Of a stretch of DNA of 64,000 nt, positions 37,490 through 48,042 are shown piece after piece. Position numbers and translations under genes: made by a program. The DNA lies in the NCBI GenBank assembly GCA_013289715.1, contig JABCZJ010000002.1, positions 124,001 to 188,000 of the forward strand, in the 5' to 3' direction. How positions within the stretch are numbered: position 1 is the stretch's first letter; each line of letters begins with the position of its first letter. The notes below the pieces were generated by a model that was given only the letters and a program-made list of their open reading frames with translations, searched no databases and was not told the DNA's origin. This stretch comes from Acidobacteriota bacterium. GTDB lineage: Bacteria; Acidobacteriota; Terriglobia; Acidiferrales; UBA7541.

Positions 37490-37816
37490 ATGGTCCAGTT
37501 AACGCCAGTAGCCATCACCAAAGTGAAGGAAATCCTGACGCAGCAAAATCCCTCTCCGACTGGCCTGCGCGTAGCCGTCGTGGGTGGCGGCTGCTCGGGT
37601 TTCAGCTATCACATGGCTTTCGAGAACCAGGTCAATCAGAACAGCGACAACGTCTATGAATTCGACGGCCTGAAAGTTCTCGTCGATCAGATGAGCGAAA
37701 TGTATCTCGATGGTGTGCAGATTGATTACATCGAGACAGTCGAAGGTTCGGGCTTCAAGTTCAACAACCCGAACGTCAAGAGCACCTGCGGCTGCGGCAG
37801 CTCCTTCAGCGTTTAA
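37490..37816 (+). CDS. Iron-sulfur cluster assembly accessory protein (IscA/ErpA family)
   Basis: GLRVAVVGGGCSGFSYHMAFE and STCGCGSSF Cys residues; ATG at 37490. Confidence 0.93.
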   Translation: MVQLTPVAITKVKEILTQQNPSPTGLRVAVVGGGCSGFSYHMAFENQVNQNSDNVYEFDGLKVLVDQMSEMYLDGVQIDYIETVEGSGFKFNNPNVKSTCGCGSSFSV

Positions 37817-37878
37817 TCGCGCACGCTGCGCCGGCAAGAACGCTCCGCCTGACCTTGTTCAAGTCCGGCTGGGCATAG

Positions 37879-37912
37879 CTCCCGAAGGCACCTTCCTTCG
37901 GGAGTTTTTTTT
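37879..37912 (+). terminator. Intrinsic terminator
   Basis: CTCCCGAAGG-caccttCCTTCGGGAG followed by eight T. Confidence 0.92.
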
Positions 37913-37981
37913 GCCCGCAAGCCTCAGTTGCAGTTCGTAGCGCCGGCGTCCCGCCGGTTCAGTTGACATTGAACTTGAATT

Positions 37982-38025
37982 TGTAGCGGCCGCCTGCTTT
38001 TTCTTTTTTGGCGGGCGTCTTTGAC
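37982..38025. repeat. Repeat family C copy
   Basis: TTGTAGCGGCCGCCTGCTTTTTCTTTTTTGGCGGGCGTCTTTG. Confidence 0.75.
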
Positions 38026-38143
38026 TTTGCAGTCGATTTACCTTTTGCCATCGGCGACGTACCTTGAATTCGCAAACCGATCACCCGCTAACGCACCCGA
38101 GGACCAAACAAACGATGTCCACCGCGCACCCTAACCGCCTCTC

Positions 38144-39781
38144 ATGAAAATCGCCCTAGCCCAGTTCAACCCCACCGTCGGCGACTTCGAAGGCAATTCC
38201 AAACGCATCCTCGAACTCGCCGCCGAAGCCAAGTCCCGCGGCGCCGAAATCGCCGTCTTTTCCGAACTCTGCGTCTGCGGCTACCCCCCGCAAGATCTCG
38301 TAGAACGCCCCTCCTTCGTAGAACGCAATCAACAAGAACTCGTGCGCCTCGCCAAAGCCATCTCACTGCCGTCGCTAGTCGGCTTCGTAGGCGACGCCAT
38401 GGACAAAACCGGCAAACCCGTAGCTAATTCCGCAGCCCTAATCGCCAGCGGCAAGATCCTCTTCGAGCAGCGCAAAATGCTTCTCCCCACCTATGACGTC
38501 TTCGACGAATCGCGCTACTTCCAACCCGCCAGCAGCCAGCTGATTTTCCCGTTTAACGCCGAACAACTCGGTATCACTATCTGCGAGGATTGTTGGAACG
38601 ACGAACGCTTCTGGCCCTACCGTCTCTACGACCGCGATCCCGTAGCAGAAATTGTCGGGAAGGGAAGTAGCCTGCTGCTGAATCTCTCCTCCTCGCCCTA
38701 CACAATTGACAAGCGCTCGCTCCGCCACGACATGCTGCAAACCATCGCCCGCGAACATCGCGTCCCCGTCGTTTACGTCAACCAAGTCGGCGGCAACGAC
38801 AGCCTGATCTTCGACGGCTCCAGCGTCGCCTTCATGCCCGACGGTCGCGTAGCAGCTCGTGCCAAATCTTTCGAAGAAGACCTGGTCCTCTTCGACAGCG
38901 TCACCGGCGAAGGCGACATCCGTCCGCTAATCGAAGACGAACACGAAGCCGCGTTCGGCGCCCTGGTAATCGGCACGCGCGATTACGTCCGCAAATGCGG
39001 CTTCCGCAAAGTCGTCGTCGGGCTCAGCGGCGGTATTGATTCGGCACTCGTCGCCGCCATCGCCGTCGAAGCCCTCGGCGCGCAGAACGTGACAGGCGTC
39101 GCCATGCCCGGACCGTACTCCTCGGAAGGCAGCTGCCGCGACGCCCGCCAATTAGCCGAAAATCTCTGCATCGAATTTCTCACGCTACCCATCACCGAAG
39201 CCTTCGCCACCTATCGCCAAACGCTAGTCGGAACTTTTGCCGGACTCCCCGAAGATGTCACCGAGGAAAACATCCAGGCCCGCATCCGCGGCAATTTCCT
39301 AATGGCGCTCTCCAATAAATTCGGCTCCCTGGTTCTCAGCACCGGAAACAAATCCGAAATGGCGGTAGGGTATTGCACTCTCTACGGCGACATGGCCGGC
39401 GGCCTAGCCGTAATTTCCGACGTCCCCAAAACCCTGGTCTATGAACTATCCAAATTCGTAAATCGGAAAAGGGAACTGATCCCCCGCGAAACGCTGCTCA
39501 AGCCCCCGTCCGCGGAGCTCCGCCCCAATCAAAAAGATCAAGACACCCTGCCGGACTACGCCATCCTCGACCGCATCCTGAAAGCCTACGTCGAAGACGT
39601 CCGCAGTCCCGAAGAAATCGCCGATCACTACAATCTTCCGCTTGACCTCGTCCGTTCGGTCGCGCTGCGCGTAGACCAAAACGAATACAAACGCAAACAA
39701 GCCCCCCCAGGCCTGAAAGTAACCTCCAAAGCCTTCAGCGTAGGCCGCCGCTTCCCTCTAGCCCAAAAATTCTCAGTCTAG
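38144..39781 (+). CDS. nadE: Glutamine-dependent NAD+ synthase
   Basis: MKIALAQFNPTVGDFEGN nitrilase domain; VVVGLSGGIDSALVAAIAVEALG; LSTGNKSEMAVGYCTLYGDMAGGLAVISDVPKTLVY. Confidence 0.96.
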   Translation: MKIALAQFNPTVGDFEGNSKRILELAAEAKSRGAEIAVFSELCVCGYPPQDLVERPSFVERNQQELVRLAKAISLPSLVGFVGDAMDKTGKPVANSAALIASGKILFEQRKMLLPTYDVFDESRYFQPASSQLIFPFNAEQLGITICEDCWNDERFWPYRLYDRDPVAEIVGKGSSLLLNLSSSPYTIDKRSLRHDMLQTIAREHRVPVVYVNQVGGNDSLIFDGSSVAFMPDGRVAARAKSFEEDLVLFDSVTGEGDIRPLIEDEHEAAFGALVIGTRDYVRKCGFRKVVVGLSGGIDSALVAAIAVEALGAQNVTGVAMPGPYSSEGSCRDARQLAENLCIEFLTLPITEAFATYRQTLVGTFAGLPEDVTEENIQARIRGNFLMALSNKFGSLVLSTGNKSEMAVGYCTLYGDMAGGLAVISDVPKTLVYELSKFVNRKRELIPRETLLKPPSAELRPNQKDQDTLPDYAILDRILKAYVEDVRSPEEIADHYNLPLDLVRSVALRVDQNEYKRKQAPPGLKVTSKAFSVGRRFPLAQKFSV

Positions 39782-39783
39782 CA

Positions 39784-40031
39784 CGGTAGCGCAGGCAATC
39801 TTGCCTGAGCTCCTTCTTTTGAATCTGCTTTTGAACCTGGTTTTGAACTTGCTTTTGACTTTTCTGACCTTGACTTTTCGGGTGCTCCATCCTTCCCGCC
39901 TTTGTATGACGCGAAGGGTGGGGGATTAGACGAAGCTATTCCGCACACGCAAAATAGGCAGCAAGACGAAAACGAAAAATACGCCTGACGAATGAAAGCG
40001 GAAAAGCAAAGCGAAGTTTTTCTCTGCATAA
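39784..40031. repeat. Repeat family G copy 2
   Basis: CGGTAGCGCAGGCAATCTTGCCTGAGCTCCTTCTTTTG...GGGTGCTCCATCCTTCCCGCCTTTG...GAAGTTTTTCTCTGCATAATC. Confidence 0.7.
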
Positions 40032-40232
40032 TCGCTAACCTGAGGCCGGCGCGTTCGCTTCACGCCGTCCCCTCTCTGTTAGAGCCTTTGACTTTGCAGC
40101 ACCGCACGCTCGGATTTCACTTCGCCGCCCGCCCACAAAGAATTACAATCCCAACGCTTTTGCTGTCCTAACACGTATCACTACGCGCAAACACGCGCAC
40201 GCCGTTGCGCAAAAATACCGGGAGCCGAAAAG

Positions 40233-41144
40233 ATGAATCGCTGGTCCATACTACTGACAGCCCTGATAGTATTCACCGCGCCAAACGTTACATCCGCACA
40301 ATCCGCGTCCACCGCGACGTCAGTTAACATCCCACCCGCCGAAGAAGCACAAATCCTGAAAACCACCGAGACGTTCGTCCGCGAACTCTTCGCCTGGGGC
40401 CCAGACTTCAGAGTCAAAACGGGCCCACTAGCCCTCTCGCCCTCCGCATCTTTCTACACAGTCCCTATCGAAGTCACCACAAACGGACAAACCGACAAAG
40501 GCACGGTCTTCGTCAGCAAAGACGGCAAAACCTTCTTCCGCGGCGATATGTTTGACATGGCCGCCAACCCCTTCGCCGACAATCTCTCCAAGCTCCACAC
40601 AGAAGGGAATCCGTCCGTCGGACCCGCCGACGCCCGCGTCACCGTCGTGATCTTCAGCGATTTCCAGTGCCCGCACTGCCGCCTGCTCGAGGGCATCCTC
40701 GCAACCTTGATCCCGCAATATCCCCAGGTCCGTTTCGTCTATAAGGACTACCCGCTCACCCAGATTCACCCCTGGGCCGAAAGCGCCGCCATCGGAGCCC
40801 GCTGTGCCTTCTTGCAATCCCCGAAGGCCTACGCGCCCGTCCAGGAACAGATCTTCGCCGAACAGGACCTTCTTTCTACCGAAAACATCTGGGAGAAGTT
40901 GACCTCCTACGCGGCCCAAGCAGGCCTAGACCCCGACGCCTTCAAAGCCTGCATGTCCTCGCCCGAAGCGAAAGCCGCTGTGGACGCCAGCCACCAGGAA
41001 GGCGATTCTGTGGCCATCACCCAGACGCCCACCGTCTTCGTAAACGGCCATCCCGTACTGGGCGGCGACAAAGCCACCCTCGAGCAATACATCAAATACG
41101 AACTCTCCGCCACCTCTTCAGCCACCACGCCAAGCCACCACTAG
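40233..41144 (+). CDS. DsbA-family thioredoxin-fold protein, exported
   Basis: Signal peptide; VTVVIFSDFQCPHCRLLEGIL (CPHC), TPTVFVNGHPVLGGDKATLEQYI. Confidence 0.9.
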   Translation: MNRWSILLTALIVFTAPNVTSAQSASTATSVNIPPAEEAQILKTTETFVRELFAWGPDFRVKTGPLALSPSASFYTVPIEVTTNGQTDKGTVFVSKDGKTFFRGDMFDMAANPFADNLSKLHTEGNPSVGPADARVTVVIFSDFQCPHCRLLEGILATLIPQYPQVRFVYKDYPLTQIHPWAESAAIGARCAFLQSPKAYAPVQEQIFAEQDLLSTENIWEKLTSYAAQAGLDPDAFKACMSSPEAKAAVDASHQEGDSVAITQTPTVFVNGHPVLGGDKATLEQYIKYELSATSSATTPSHH

Positions 41145-41746
41145 CAGCCATCACAAGGTGTCTGGCCCGAAGAATCAGCCTCCTCTCCAGGGATGCTTTG
41201 GAAAGTGCCTTGAGCGCGAGTTGCAAGCGTGCCGATCGCAGCCTTTGAGTGTCGTGCCTCAAGAGGTTGTTGACACGGACAGACCAAAATCCCCTATCAT
41301 CGGCTCACGTTTCACCTCCTGTCGCCAACTCTGTACCGCGAGACCATCGTTGCCACAATCCTAGTGGCTCAATGCCCATCCTTCGCGCCGGGCTCCCGCC
41401 GTCAAAGCCAAACCGGCGGCGCTCAAAACTGGATCAACATCACACGAGCGCAAGGGTTGTGATGAGCAGTAAGCTCTCCATCGTTTCACAAAGTCATAGA
41501 AATGCGCCGTTGGTGGATACGACCCAGGCCAACCAGCACCACACCGTTGCAAGCCCGTCCGGAACTCGATCCGCGAACCGCCAAGCGACCGCGACGCCCC
41601 AGTTCAGGAAGATGTGCAGCATTCAGCCAAGCCCAATTGGAAGTTCACGCACCACAGCCCGCCGCCGAGTCCACGACGGCAGGGCACCCCCCGGCCTTTC
41701 ATGCCCTGACGGTACAAATCGCACTCACCCACCGCGCCGAACCAAG

Positions 41747-42780
41747 CTACGAAACGTACCAGCAGTAAACAGACCCATTCCCATTGCAAACCTCACATGT
41801 AACATAATACCCATTCCCGGAAGTTAGGTGACAGATGCGGGCTGAGCGCTGGCGTGGAGCGTATTGGGGTCGTGCACATTGCGCGGGCGGCTGGGGGCAC
41901 GCGCTGGCGGTGATTGTGCGCGTCGTATAGCCTTGGCTATTGAGCAGGCTCTGAATGGTGGGCATCAGTAGGGAGCGATAGTGGGCGTCGGATTGAGCCT
42001 CCTGCGAGATCATTTGGTTCTGATGCGCGAGCTGCTGGTCAGTCAGGTTGCGCGTGGTTTGTATGCTCCGCGGGACATAGGGTGCCTCCGTCGAATTATT
42101 TTGCTGGATGATGAAACGTTCCGAAGTGGAGCTGCACTACTGGGTAATGGATTTGTGATGCGTTCCAGTTAGGCCGGGCCCGGCACAAAACATTGGCGTG
42201 CGATTTCGGACTTCTGTCGGCGGCGGACCTTATCGTCGAGGTCTCTTGGTAGAACGTGGCGCCGCCGTCGCCCGTGAATGCCAGCAGCCGCAGCACGACG
42301 TTCGACTAACTTGTGGCGTGCCGGCGCGCGCGGAAAATTGCGACACCAGCCCCGGGCGCGTCCGGACGCCGCCGGGGAAAAATTCCACGTCGCCCAGGCT
42401 CGGCGAAATTCCCGCCGGCACGTCCGAGGGATTGAGGAGAGTCACCCAGGTGCCGAAGACGGTTAACGGCAGCGGAGAAAAAGATTCGATAGACATGATT
42501 TGTCGAGCCTTCGTGGCAGGCCCGTTGCTCGTACCCGTCCGCTCGTTTCCTCGAGCACAGGTTTGGAAAACGCGAACGACTACTGCAGTTTCTTAAAGAA
42601 CCCGTAAAAGGTGATCGTGTCCGATGTGATCGCCGCGGGATACGCTCCCGCCGCGAGTTCGGGAAACGCTCCGGCTGCACTTCCCTGCTGAAGGATTTTC
42701 ACTTGGTTCGCGTTCATCGTGGGCCAGGGATAAAACACGTAATCGTAGAGGGCCAGCCCGTTCGTTCTGGGCCCGTTTGC
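41747..42780 (-). pseudogene. Decayed phage-like structural gene remnants
   Basis: Coherent protein-like fragments in different minus-strand frames: TNGLALYDYVFYPWPTMNANQVKILQQGSAAGAFPELAAGAYPAAITSDTITFTG; MSIESFSPLPLTVFGTWVTLLNPSDVPAGISPSLGDVEFFPGGVRTRPGL; LRLLAFTGDGGATFYQETSTI; IQTTRNLTDQQLAHQNQMISQEAQSDAHYRSLLMPTIQSLL. Confidence 0.55.
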
Positions 42781-42997
42781 CTTTGGTCTGGATTCCGACG
42801 GGTGAAGAATCCCGCGCTCGACTGAGGAGTGCGGTCTGCCCTGCCTGCATCGAACCGGTGCGCCCGGCGTTGCGCAGGCCGCCGCTACAAATCATTGCTG
42901 TTCACTGCTATGATGTTCAATTCGTGACGCAACCCAAGAGCCTGCAGTTGAATCCTAAGCGTCGAAGTTCTGGCCAAAGCCCAAGAGGGGGAACCTG

Positions 42998-45274
42998 GTG
43001 CGGTTACTGAGAATTGTCTGTGTGCTCGTAGTAACGGGTTTTGCGGCGCTCGCGCTGGGTATGGCGCTTAGAGATCCCGCAAATCACGCCCACGCCCAAG
43101 AGCAGATCGAGATTCAGGCGAGTAGCGCCTCGACCGCACAGTCTAGTTCACCGGCTGCATCATCCACCGCCAGACCGGTTTCATCGAGTGGCGTTGCCGC
43201 GACGGTAATCGCATCGAATGTTGGCATCCGCACCTTAGCCGTCGCGTCGCAATCCTCTGCGACTGCGGCCGCAAACACCGGAGCGTCATCTACTCAGCTA
43301 TATCTGAGCGCCATCGATCGTCCGGATCAGGTATTTGCTTATGTCGTTCCCGCCGCACCAAACATCGCGCCCGCTAACGCCGCGAGGCTTCTCGCCGCTC
43401 CCGTAGCAGGAGTAGGCACTGTTGGATCGATAGGTGATGGCGGCGCGGCCGCTGCCGCGGAACTCGATCTTTCCTTGAATCAGTTCACCATGCGCAGCGA
43501 AGTCGCGATAGCGCCCGACGGCACGGTCTTTATTGCCGACAGCGGCAACGCCACAATCCGCACCGTCGCGGGTGCCGCGACCACTGAGCCATCCATTATC
43601 CGCAGCGTCGCGGGACGCTGGGCGCCGCGCCAGAATGTCGAGCTGACCGAGCCGTTCGGAGTGGCGCTCGATCGCGCGGGAAATCTTTATATCGCCGACC
43701 ACGGCGCGAATGCCGTCGATGAACTCTTTGGCGCCGCTTCCCCGAAAGCCGGCCAACTGGAAGTCGTGGCGCACATGGTTTCGCCCGCGGCGGTCGCGGT
43801 CACGCCTGATGGCAACACCGTTTTCGCAGCCTCGCCTGACACGGGCGCGATCGTAGCCATGAACACGCAGACGCATGCGCTGCGCAGCGCCGGCGTATCT
43901 CCCGCGCCGCTGCTCGCGACTGCGCTGGCGCGCTCCAATGGCGCGCGCGTCATTCCTCAAGGATTGGCTGTGGATGGAGGCGGAAACTTATTTATCGCCT
44001 ACACTCTGGCAGGCGGTAATTCGGACCAAATCTTGCGTCTCGATGCCATTTCCTCGAAATTGACCGTCGCCGCACGGGGCTTGAGCGCGCCTGGAAACAT
44101 TTCCTTCGACGCGCAGGGAGACCTGTTCGTCGCCAATCAAGGCATGCGCCAAGTTCTGAAATTCAATGCGATGGGAGTTCCGGCCACCGGTGTGACGCTG
44201 CTGCCGCCAACACCGTGCGCCACGGCGACGGTATTTTGCGACCAAGTAATCGGCGGCACCAGCCCGACGCTTGCTTACGAGCTGTTCAACAACAACAGCA
44301 GTGCGATCACGGGGGTCACCGCGGGTTTCACCGCCGGCAACGACACCGACTTCACGATTTCCAATTCTTCCTGCGCCACTTCACTGGCCGCGAACAGCAG
44401 CTGCGCGTATAACGTCGCCTTCACTCCTGCGGCAAACGTTACCTCTGCCTGCCCTGGCGGAGCCGGGTCGAACATTCGCTGCGCGACGTTCACAGTGAAC
44501 TACACCGGCGCCACCGCACCGCTCTCGGCCGAAGCGAGCGGCGTGGCCGATGATTTCGAAATTACCTGCATGAACACCATGGCGTTTACTTGCCCGCCGC
44601 CATCGAATGGCGCGCCGTATCAAATCACGATCTCGCAAGGCTTTCCAGCCACGTTTCAGCTGCAGATCGTGCCGGACGACACGTTCAGCGGCTCGGTGAC
44701 GCTGAACTGCCCCACAAATCTGCCTTCCGCGCCGGCAGGAAGTGCAGGAAATCCCACCACCTGCGGCATTTCGGCCGGCAACACTGTCAGTCTGCCGCTA
44801 GCCAATACCCTCACGTTGCCGGTGACCGCCGGAACCGCGGTACCCTTCAATGTCACATTTCAAACAACGACCACCAGCGGCAAGCAGTTCCCCGCCTCAG
44901 CGGCTGCCGCAGCAAGACGGCTGGGCGTCATCGCGGGGTTTTTCTTCTCGAGATCCGGCGGATCTGCTAGCTCGGGAGGTCCTGGAGGCCCGCGAAATCA
45001 AGCGGTGCGTGAGTTAGCAGCGGCTGTGTTACTAGCCGTAATACTCTTTAGTTTGGTTTGGCTTGTCCGTCAAACGCGTTTGTCGCGCAAGGTCACGGTT
45101 GTCCCCTTGACCGTGGCCGTCGCGATTTGCGCCGTATTGGGCGGGTGCCATGGGACCAGCTCAACTGCGAATGTCATTCCCTACACCCCAACGGGTACGT
45201 ACACGCTCACGGTGCATGGTTTCGTACAAAATGCCTCGCGGGGTTTTACGATGACGCTCGTCGTAGACAACTAG
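42998..45274 (+). CDS. Secreted NHL/beta-propeller protein with centrosome/choice-of-anchor-type region and C-terminal TM segments
   Basis: Blade-like repeats SEVAIAPDGTVFIADSGNATIRTVAG, FGVALDRAGNLYIADHGANAV, AVAVTPDGNTVFAASPDTGAIV; C-terminal hydrophobic helices. Confidence 0.8.
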   Translation: MRLLRIVCVLVVTGFAALALGMALRDPANHAHAQEQIEIQASSASTAQSSSPAASSTARPVSSSGVAATVIASNVGIRTLAVASQSSATAAANTGASSTQLYLSAIDRPDQVFAYVVPAAPNIAPANAARLLAAPVAGVGTVGSIGDGGAAAAAELDLSLNQFTMRSEVAIAPDGTVFIADSGNATIRTVAGAATTEPSIIRSVAGRWAPRQNVELTEPFGVALDRAGNLYIADHGANAVDELFGAASPKAGQLEVVAHMVSPAAVAVTPDGNTVFAASPDTGAIVAMNTQTHALRSAGVSPAPLLATALARSNGARVIPQGLAVDGGGNLFIAYTLAGGNSDQILRLDAISSKLTVAARGLSAPGNISFDAQGDLFVANQGMRQVLKFNAMGVPATGVTLLPPTPCATATVFCDQVIGGTSPTLAYELFNNNSSAITGVTAGFTAGNDTDFTISNSSCATSLAANSSCAYNVAFTPAANVTSACPGGAGSNIRCATFTVNYTGATAPLSAEASGVADDFEITCMNTMAFTCPPPSNGAPYQITISQGFPATFQLQIVPDDTFSGSVTLNCPTNLPSAPAGSAGNPTTCGISAGNTVSLPLANTLTLPVTAGTAVPFNVTFQTTTTSGKQFPASAAAAARRLGVIAGFFFSRSGGSASSGGPGGPRNQAVRELAAAVLLAVILFSLVWLVRQTRLSRKVTVVPLTVAVAICAVLGGCHGTSSTANVIPYTPTGTYTLTVHGFVQNASRGFTMTLVVDN

Positions 45275-46061
45275 ATCTGCCGCAACTTTGCAGCGCGCTC
45301 GTGGTTAGGAGCGTCGCGACCGGGCGATACTTTCATTGGGGTCTGCAGGTACGCGATTCCCCGTCGATATCCGTAGGGCTTGCCTCGCCGCCCGGTCGTC
45401 TGCTCCGGACGCACGTAACGATTGAACAAATTTTCGATAACGGTCTGCGCCGCGCCCAGCAAGTCCACGGCGAGTGCTCGTGCCCGGCGCGATCGCGCCG
45501 CTAGGGCCACCGTGGCGTATCCCAGGGCATCGGTAGCGGAGCGAATCCGCACCGGGTCCGTGCCCCGCGCACGAGTTGCGAGCAGATTTTCCTAACGGAC
45601 ACGCACGGTGATGGATTGCGAGGCGCCGATTAGGGTGATCTTGTCCTCTCGCCATTCCCACAGCCGCAGGTACGTGCTGGGTTGCAGGTTCAACATCCTG
45701 CCGCCAGTGGTGAATTTCTAGATGGGCACGAAAACGTCACATGTGTTCGCGGTAGCGCACTCCCACAATACGTGAGGCATCAGGCAGTCGGCGGGAAGCT
45801 CCGGGCTGCAGACGTCGCTCGTCTCGGTGTTCGTCACGCCGCTCGTCCCGACCAGGTCCAGCTCGATGTCCTGCTGCTCCATCAGCACGCTTACGCCATT
45901 TTCCGCTAGCTCCCGCTGTAATCCCCGGTACGCGGAGTGCAGCGGCGGCATCAACAGCGAATCCGTGAAGACCGCGCCCGAGGTGTCATTCACGAGCGCG
46001 CGCGAGCCAGCGTCAGTGCGTCTTCCGCTTGCGAATACGCCGTTGTGGGTAGAACGGGCAT
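45271..46061 (-). pseudogene. Phage-like structural (head-tail/adaptor-type) gene with frameshift and two in-frame TAG codons
   Basis: MPVLPTTAYSQAEDALTLARA[+2 nt]RALVNDTSGAVFTDSLLMPPLHSAYRGLQRELAENGVSVLMEQQDIELDLV...CDVFVPI*KFTTGGRMLNLQPSTYLRLWEWREDKITLIGASQSITVRVR*ENLLATRARGTDPVRIRSATDALGYATVALAARS. Confidence 0.7.
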
Positions 46062-46158
46062 GGCTCCTCCGGTGTGGCAACACGTAGGTTCCGAACTCTG
46101 TGTTTTGCGCTAGGATGTTTTGCAGCGCATCGAGCACACGAACAAAAAAGGAGCAGAC

Positions 46159-46554
46159 ATGGCAGCCACCGACAAACGCCAGTACATTCCACCGCCCGGC
46201 GGCGCGGGCGATATGCCGTTCAGCAACGCGGTGATCGCCGGTAGCACGATTTATCTTGCCGGCCACATCGGATTCGATCCGGCCACGAGAAAAGTACCGG
46301 AGGATGTCGAACAGGAAGCCCGGCTGATGCTGGACGCGCTGCGCGACACGCTCACCCGCTGCGCCTTGACCATGCAGGATGTGGTTTCGCTGACATTGTA
46401 TTGTTCCGATGTATCCCTCTTTGACCGCTTCAACGCCGTCTACCGCACGTACCTGCGCGCGCCGTTCCCGGCCCGCGCGTTCATCGGCTCGGGTCCCTTG
46501 CTCTTCGGTGCGCGCTTTGAAATCCAGGGCATCGCGGTCAAGCCGGAGGCCTGA
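46159..46554 (+). CDS. RidA/YjgF family protein
   Basis: FSNAVIAGSTIYLAGHIGFDPATRKVPEDVEQEARLMLDALRDTL; RBS AAGGAG upstream of ATG at 46159. Confidence 0.9.
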   Translation: MAATDKRQYIPPPGGAGDMPFSNAVIAGSTIYLAGHIGFDPATRKVPEDVEQEARLMLDALRDTLTRCALTMQDVVSLTLYCSDVSLFDRFNAVYRTYLRAPFPARAFIGSGPLLFGARFEIQGIAVKPEA

Positions 46555-46584
46555 CGAGCGCTAATCAGTTTTCAAGACCGGAAT

Positions 46585-46857
46585 CTATTTTTGCAGGAAC
46601 GGAATTTTGGCGGCCGCCCAGTCCATCAGGCTATCGCCCGATAGTCCGAACATCGCCGCGGTGGCGTGTCCTGGTTCGAGAGAAAAATTCGCGGGTATGC
46701 CTACTGAGCCAATTGCGTGCGTCGCCGCGTCCGGATGCGCCAGCCAGTAGGAGAATGCTGCTGCGTTTATGAAGAAGCGAATCGTCAGATTCAGCGCATT
46801 CGTGCGCACCCATTCCGTGCGCGTTTTGGTTCTGGATAAGACCGATTGCGCCGACAA
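46585..46857 (-). pseudogene. Short remnant ORF, possibly part of the decayed accessory region
   Basis: Protein-like tail HPDAATHAIGSVGIPANFSLEPGHATAAMFGLSGDSLMDWAAAKIPFLQK but no clear start. Confidence 0.3.
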
Positions 46858-47197
46858 ACCGGCGCGCGGCCGTCATGCGAGGATACGATGGGTGTCCTCC
46901 TCGGACCCGTACATTGAAAAGCCAGTCTGTCATTACGTTTTTCACCGAAATTCACCTGACTGTAATTCGCCGTAAACGACTAGCTTGCAACCTGTCCTCG
47001 GACAGTCTCAGCCCTCGCCTCGGGCTGCACCTCGGTACAGTTGAGCTATTTCTCGAAATCGCCCATCATCGAGTTGCTGCCCGGTGCGGTGGCGTCCGAA
47101 AACAGAAGACAGATCTGATTCCGAATCGAAGCGGGCTTGCGCGTATTCCCCCCTCTACGCGTTGAGCGCGTGGAATTTCACCATGGGGGAATCCCGA

Positions 47198-47917
47198 ATG
47201 AACGTCTGTAAATTGTTTTTCGTGGTTGTGTTTCTGCTTGGCGCGATGCTCGTTGCACGGCCCGCATATTCCCAAGCTGCTCGAACAAGCTGTACCGCAA
47301 GCCAACAAGCCGCTGTGGAATGTTTCGTGGCCAACGCGGTGGCCACTGACCTGACCAAGCCTCGCTACGGAATGACCTTGGCCCAGTTCGAGTCCTACGG
47401 CGTTGCTGTTTCGCAGATACTCCAGACGCATCACACGTACCTTGTTCTGGTGGGTGTTTCGAGCGCCGTCGCGGATGCCATGCCGCCCACAAACGCCGAC
47501 GGCACATCGAATCAGACAGCACAAGAGAATGCGGTCACGCAAACCGTCGCTGCGGCGACCCATTTGGGTCTCGCCTCGCTGCCTACCGGCACTACTCTGA
47601 CTGATCTGGAACACTTCTCGATAGACATCACCAACGCCATGAACGACAATAACGGAGTTCTGGAATTGCTCACGCCCGGCATTTCCCTGCGCATCATTGA
47701 CTCTTACATAGTCACGGCGACCAGCAAAGGCACGGTAAACTGGAGCGAAGTGAACTCCAAGCTTTCCTCCGCTGTCGCCAACTACATCAGCTCCGGCCTG
47801 ATGAAAGTTCCAAGCGGAATGACCGCGACCCAGGTGACTTCATTCGCCGACGCTCTGGCTCAGGTCATTTACAACTACAAAGTCGCGACGCATCGCACGG
47901 CTCTGAGCGCGAACTGA
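47198..47917 (+). CDS. Secreted hypothetical protein
   Basis: Signal peptide MNVCKLFFVVVFLLGAMLVARPAYS; ATG at 47198. Confidence 0.65.
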   Translation: MNVCKLFFVVVFLLGAMLVARPAYSQAARTSCTASQQAAVECFVANAVATDLTKPRYGMTLAQFESYGVAVSQILQTHHTYLVLVGVSSAVADAMPPTNADGTSNQTAQENAVTQTVAAATHLGLASLPTGTTLTDLEHFSIDITNAMNDNNGVLELLTPGISLRIIDSYIVTATSKGTVNWSEVNSKLSSAVANYISSGLMKVPSGMTATQVTSFADALAQVIYNYKVATHRTALSAN

Positions 47918-48042
47918 AGCCGCATTGGGGGGGCTCAAAACGGGCTGCCTTGGCAATCGCGTTGACTCTGGACGGAGCGCAGCAAATCGCGTTTAAATGC
48001 GCGGTCGCGCCCATTCGCTTCGAGCCGCTTCCCAGGCGGTTT

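Noticed and set aside
41158-41827. Plus-strand ORFs 41158-41364 and 41249-41827 as genes
   Set aside because: Composition is atypical, no recognisable domain, and they lie opposite decayed minus-strand sequence
45271-46061. Possible TAG (amber) recoding in a phage gene, because two in-frame interruptions are both TAG
   Set aside because: The same gene also carries a 2-nt frameshift and its neighbours are decayed, so ordinary pseudogenisation is simpler; no suppressor tRNA was seen in the window
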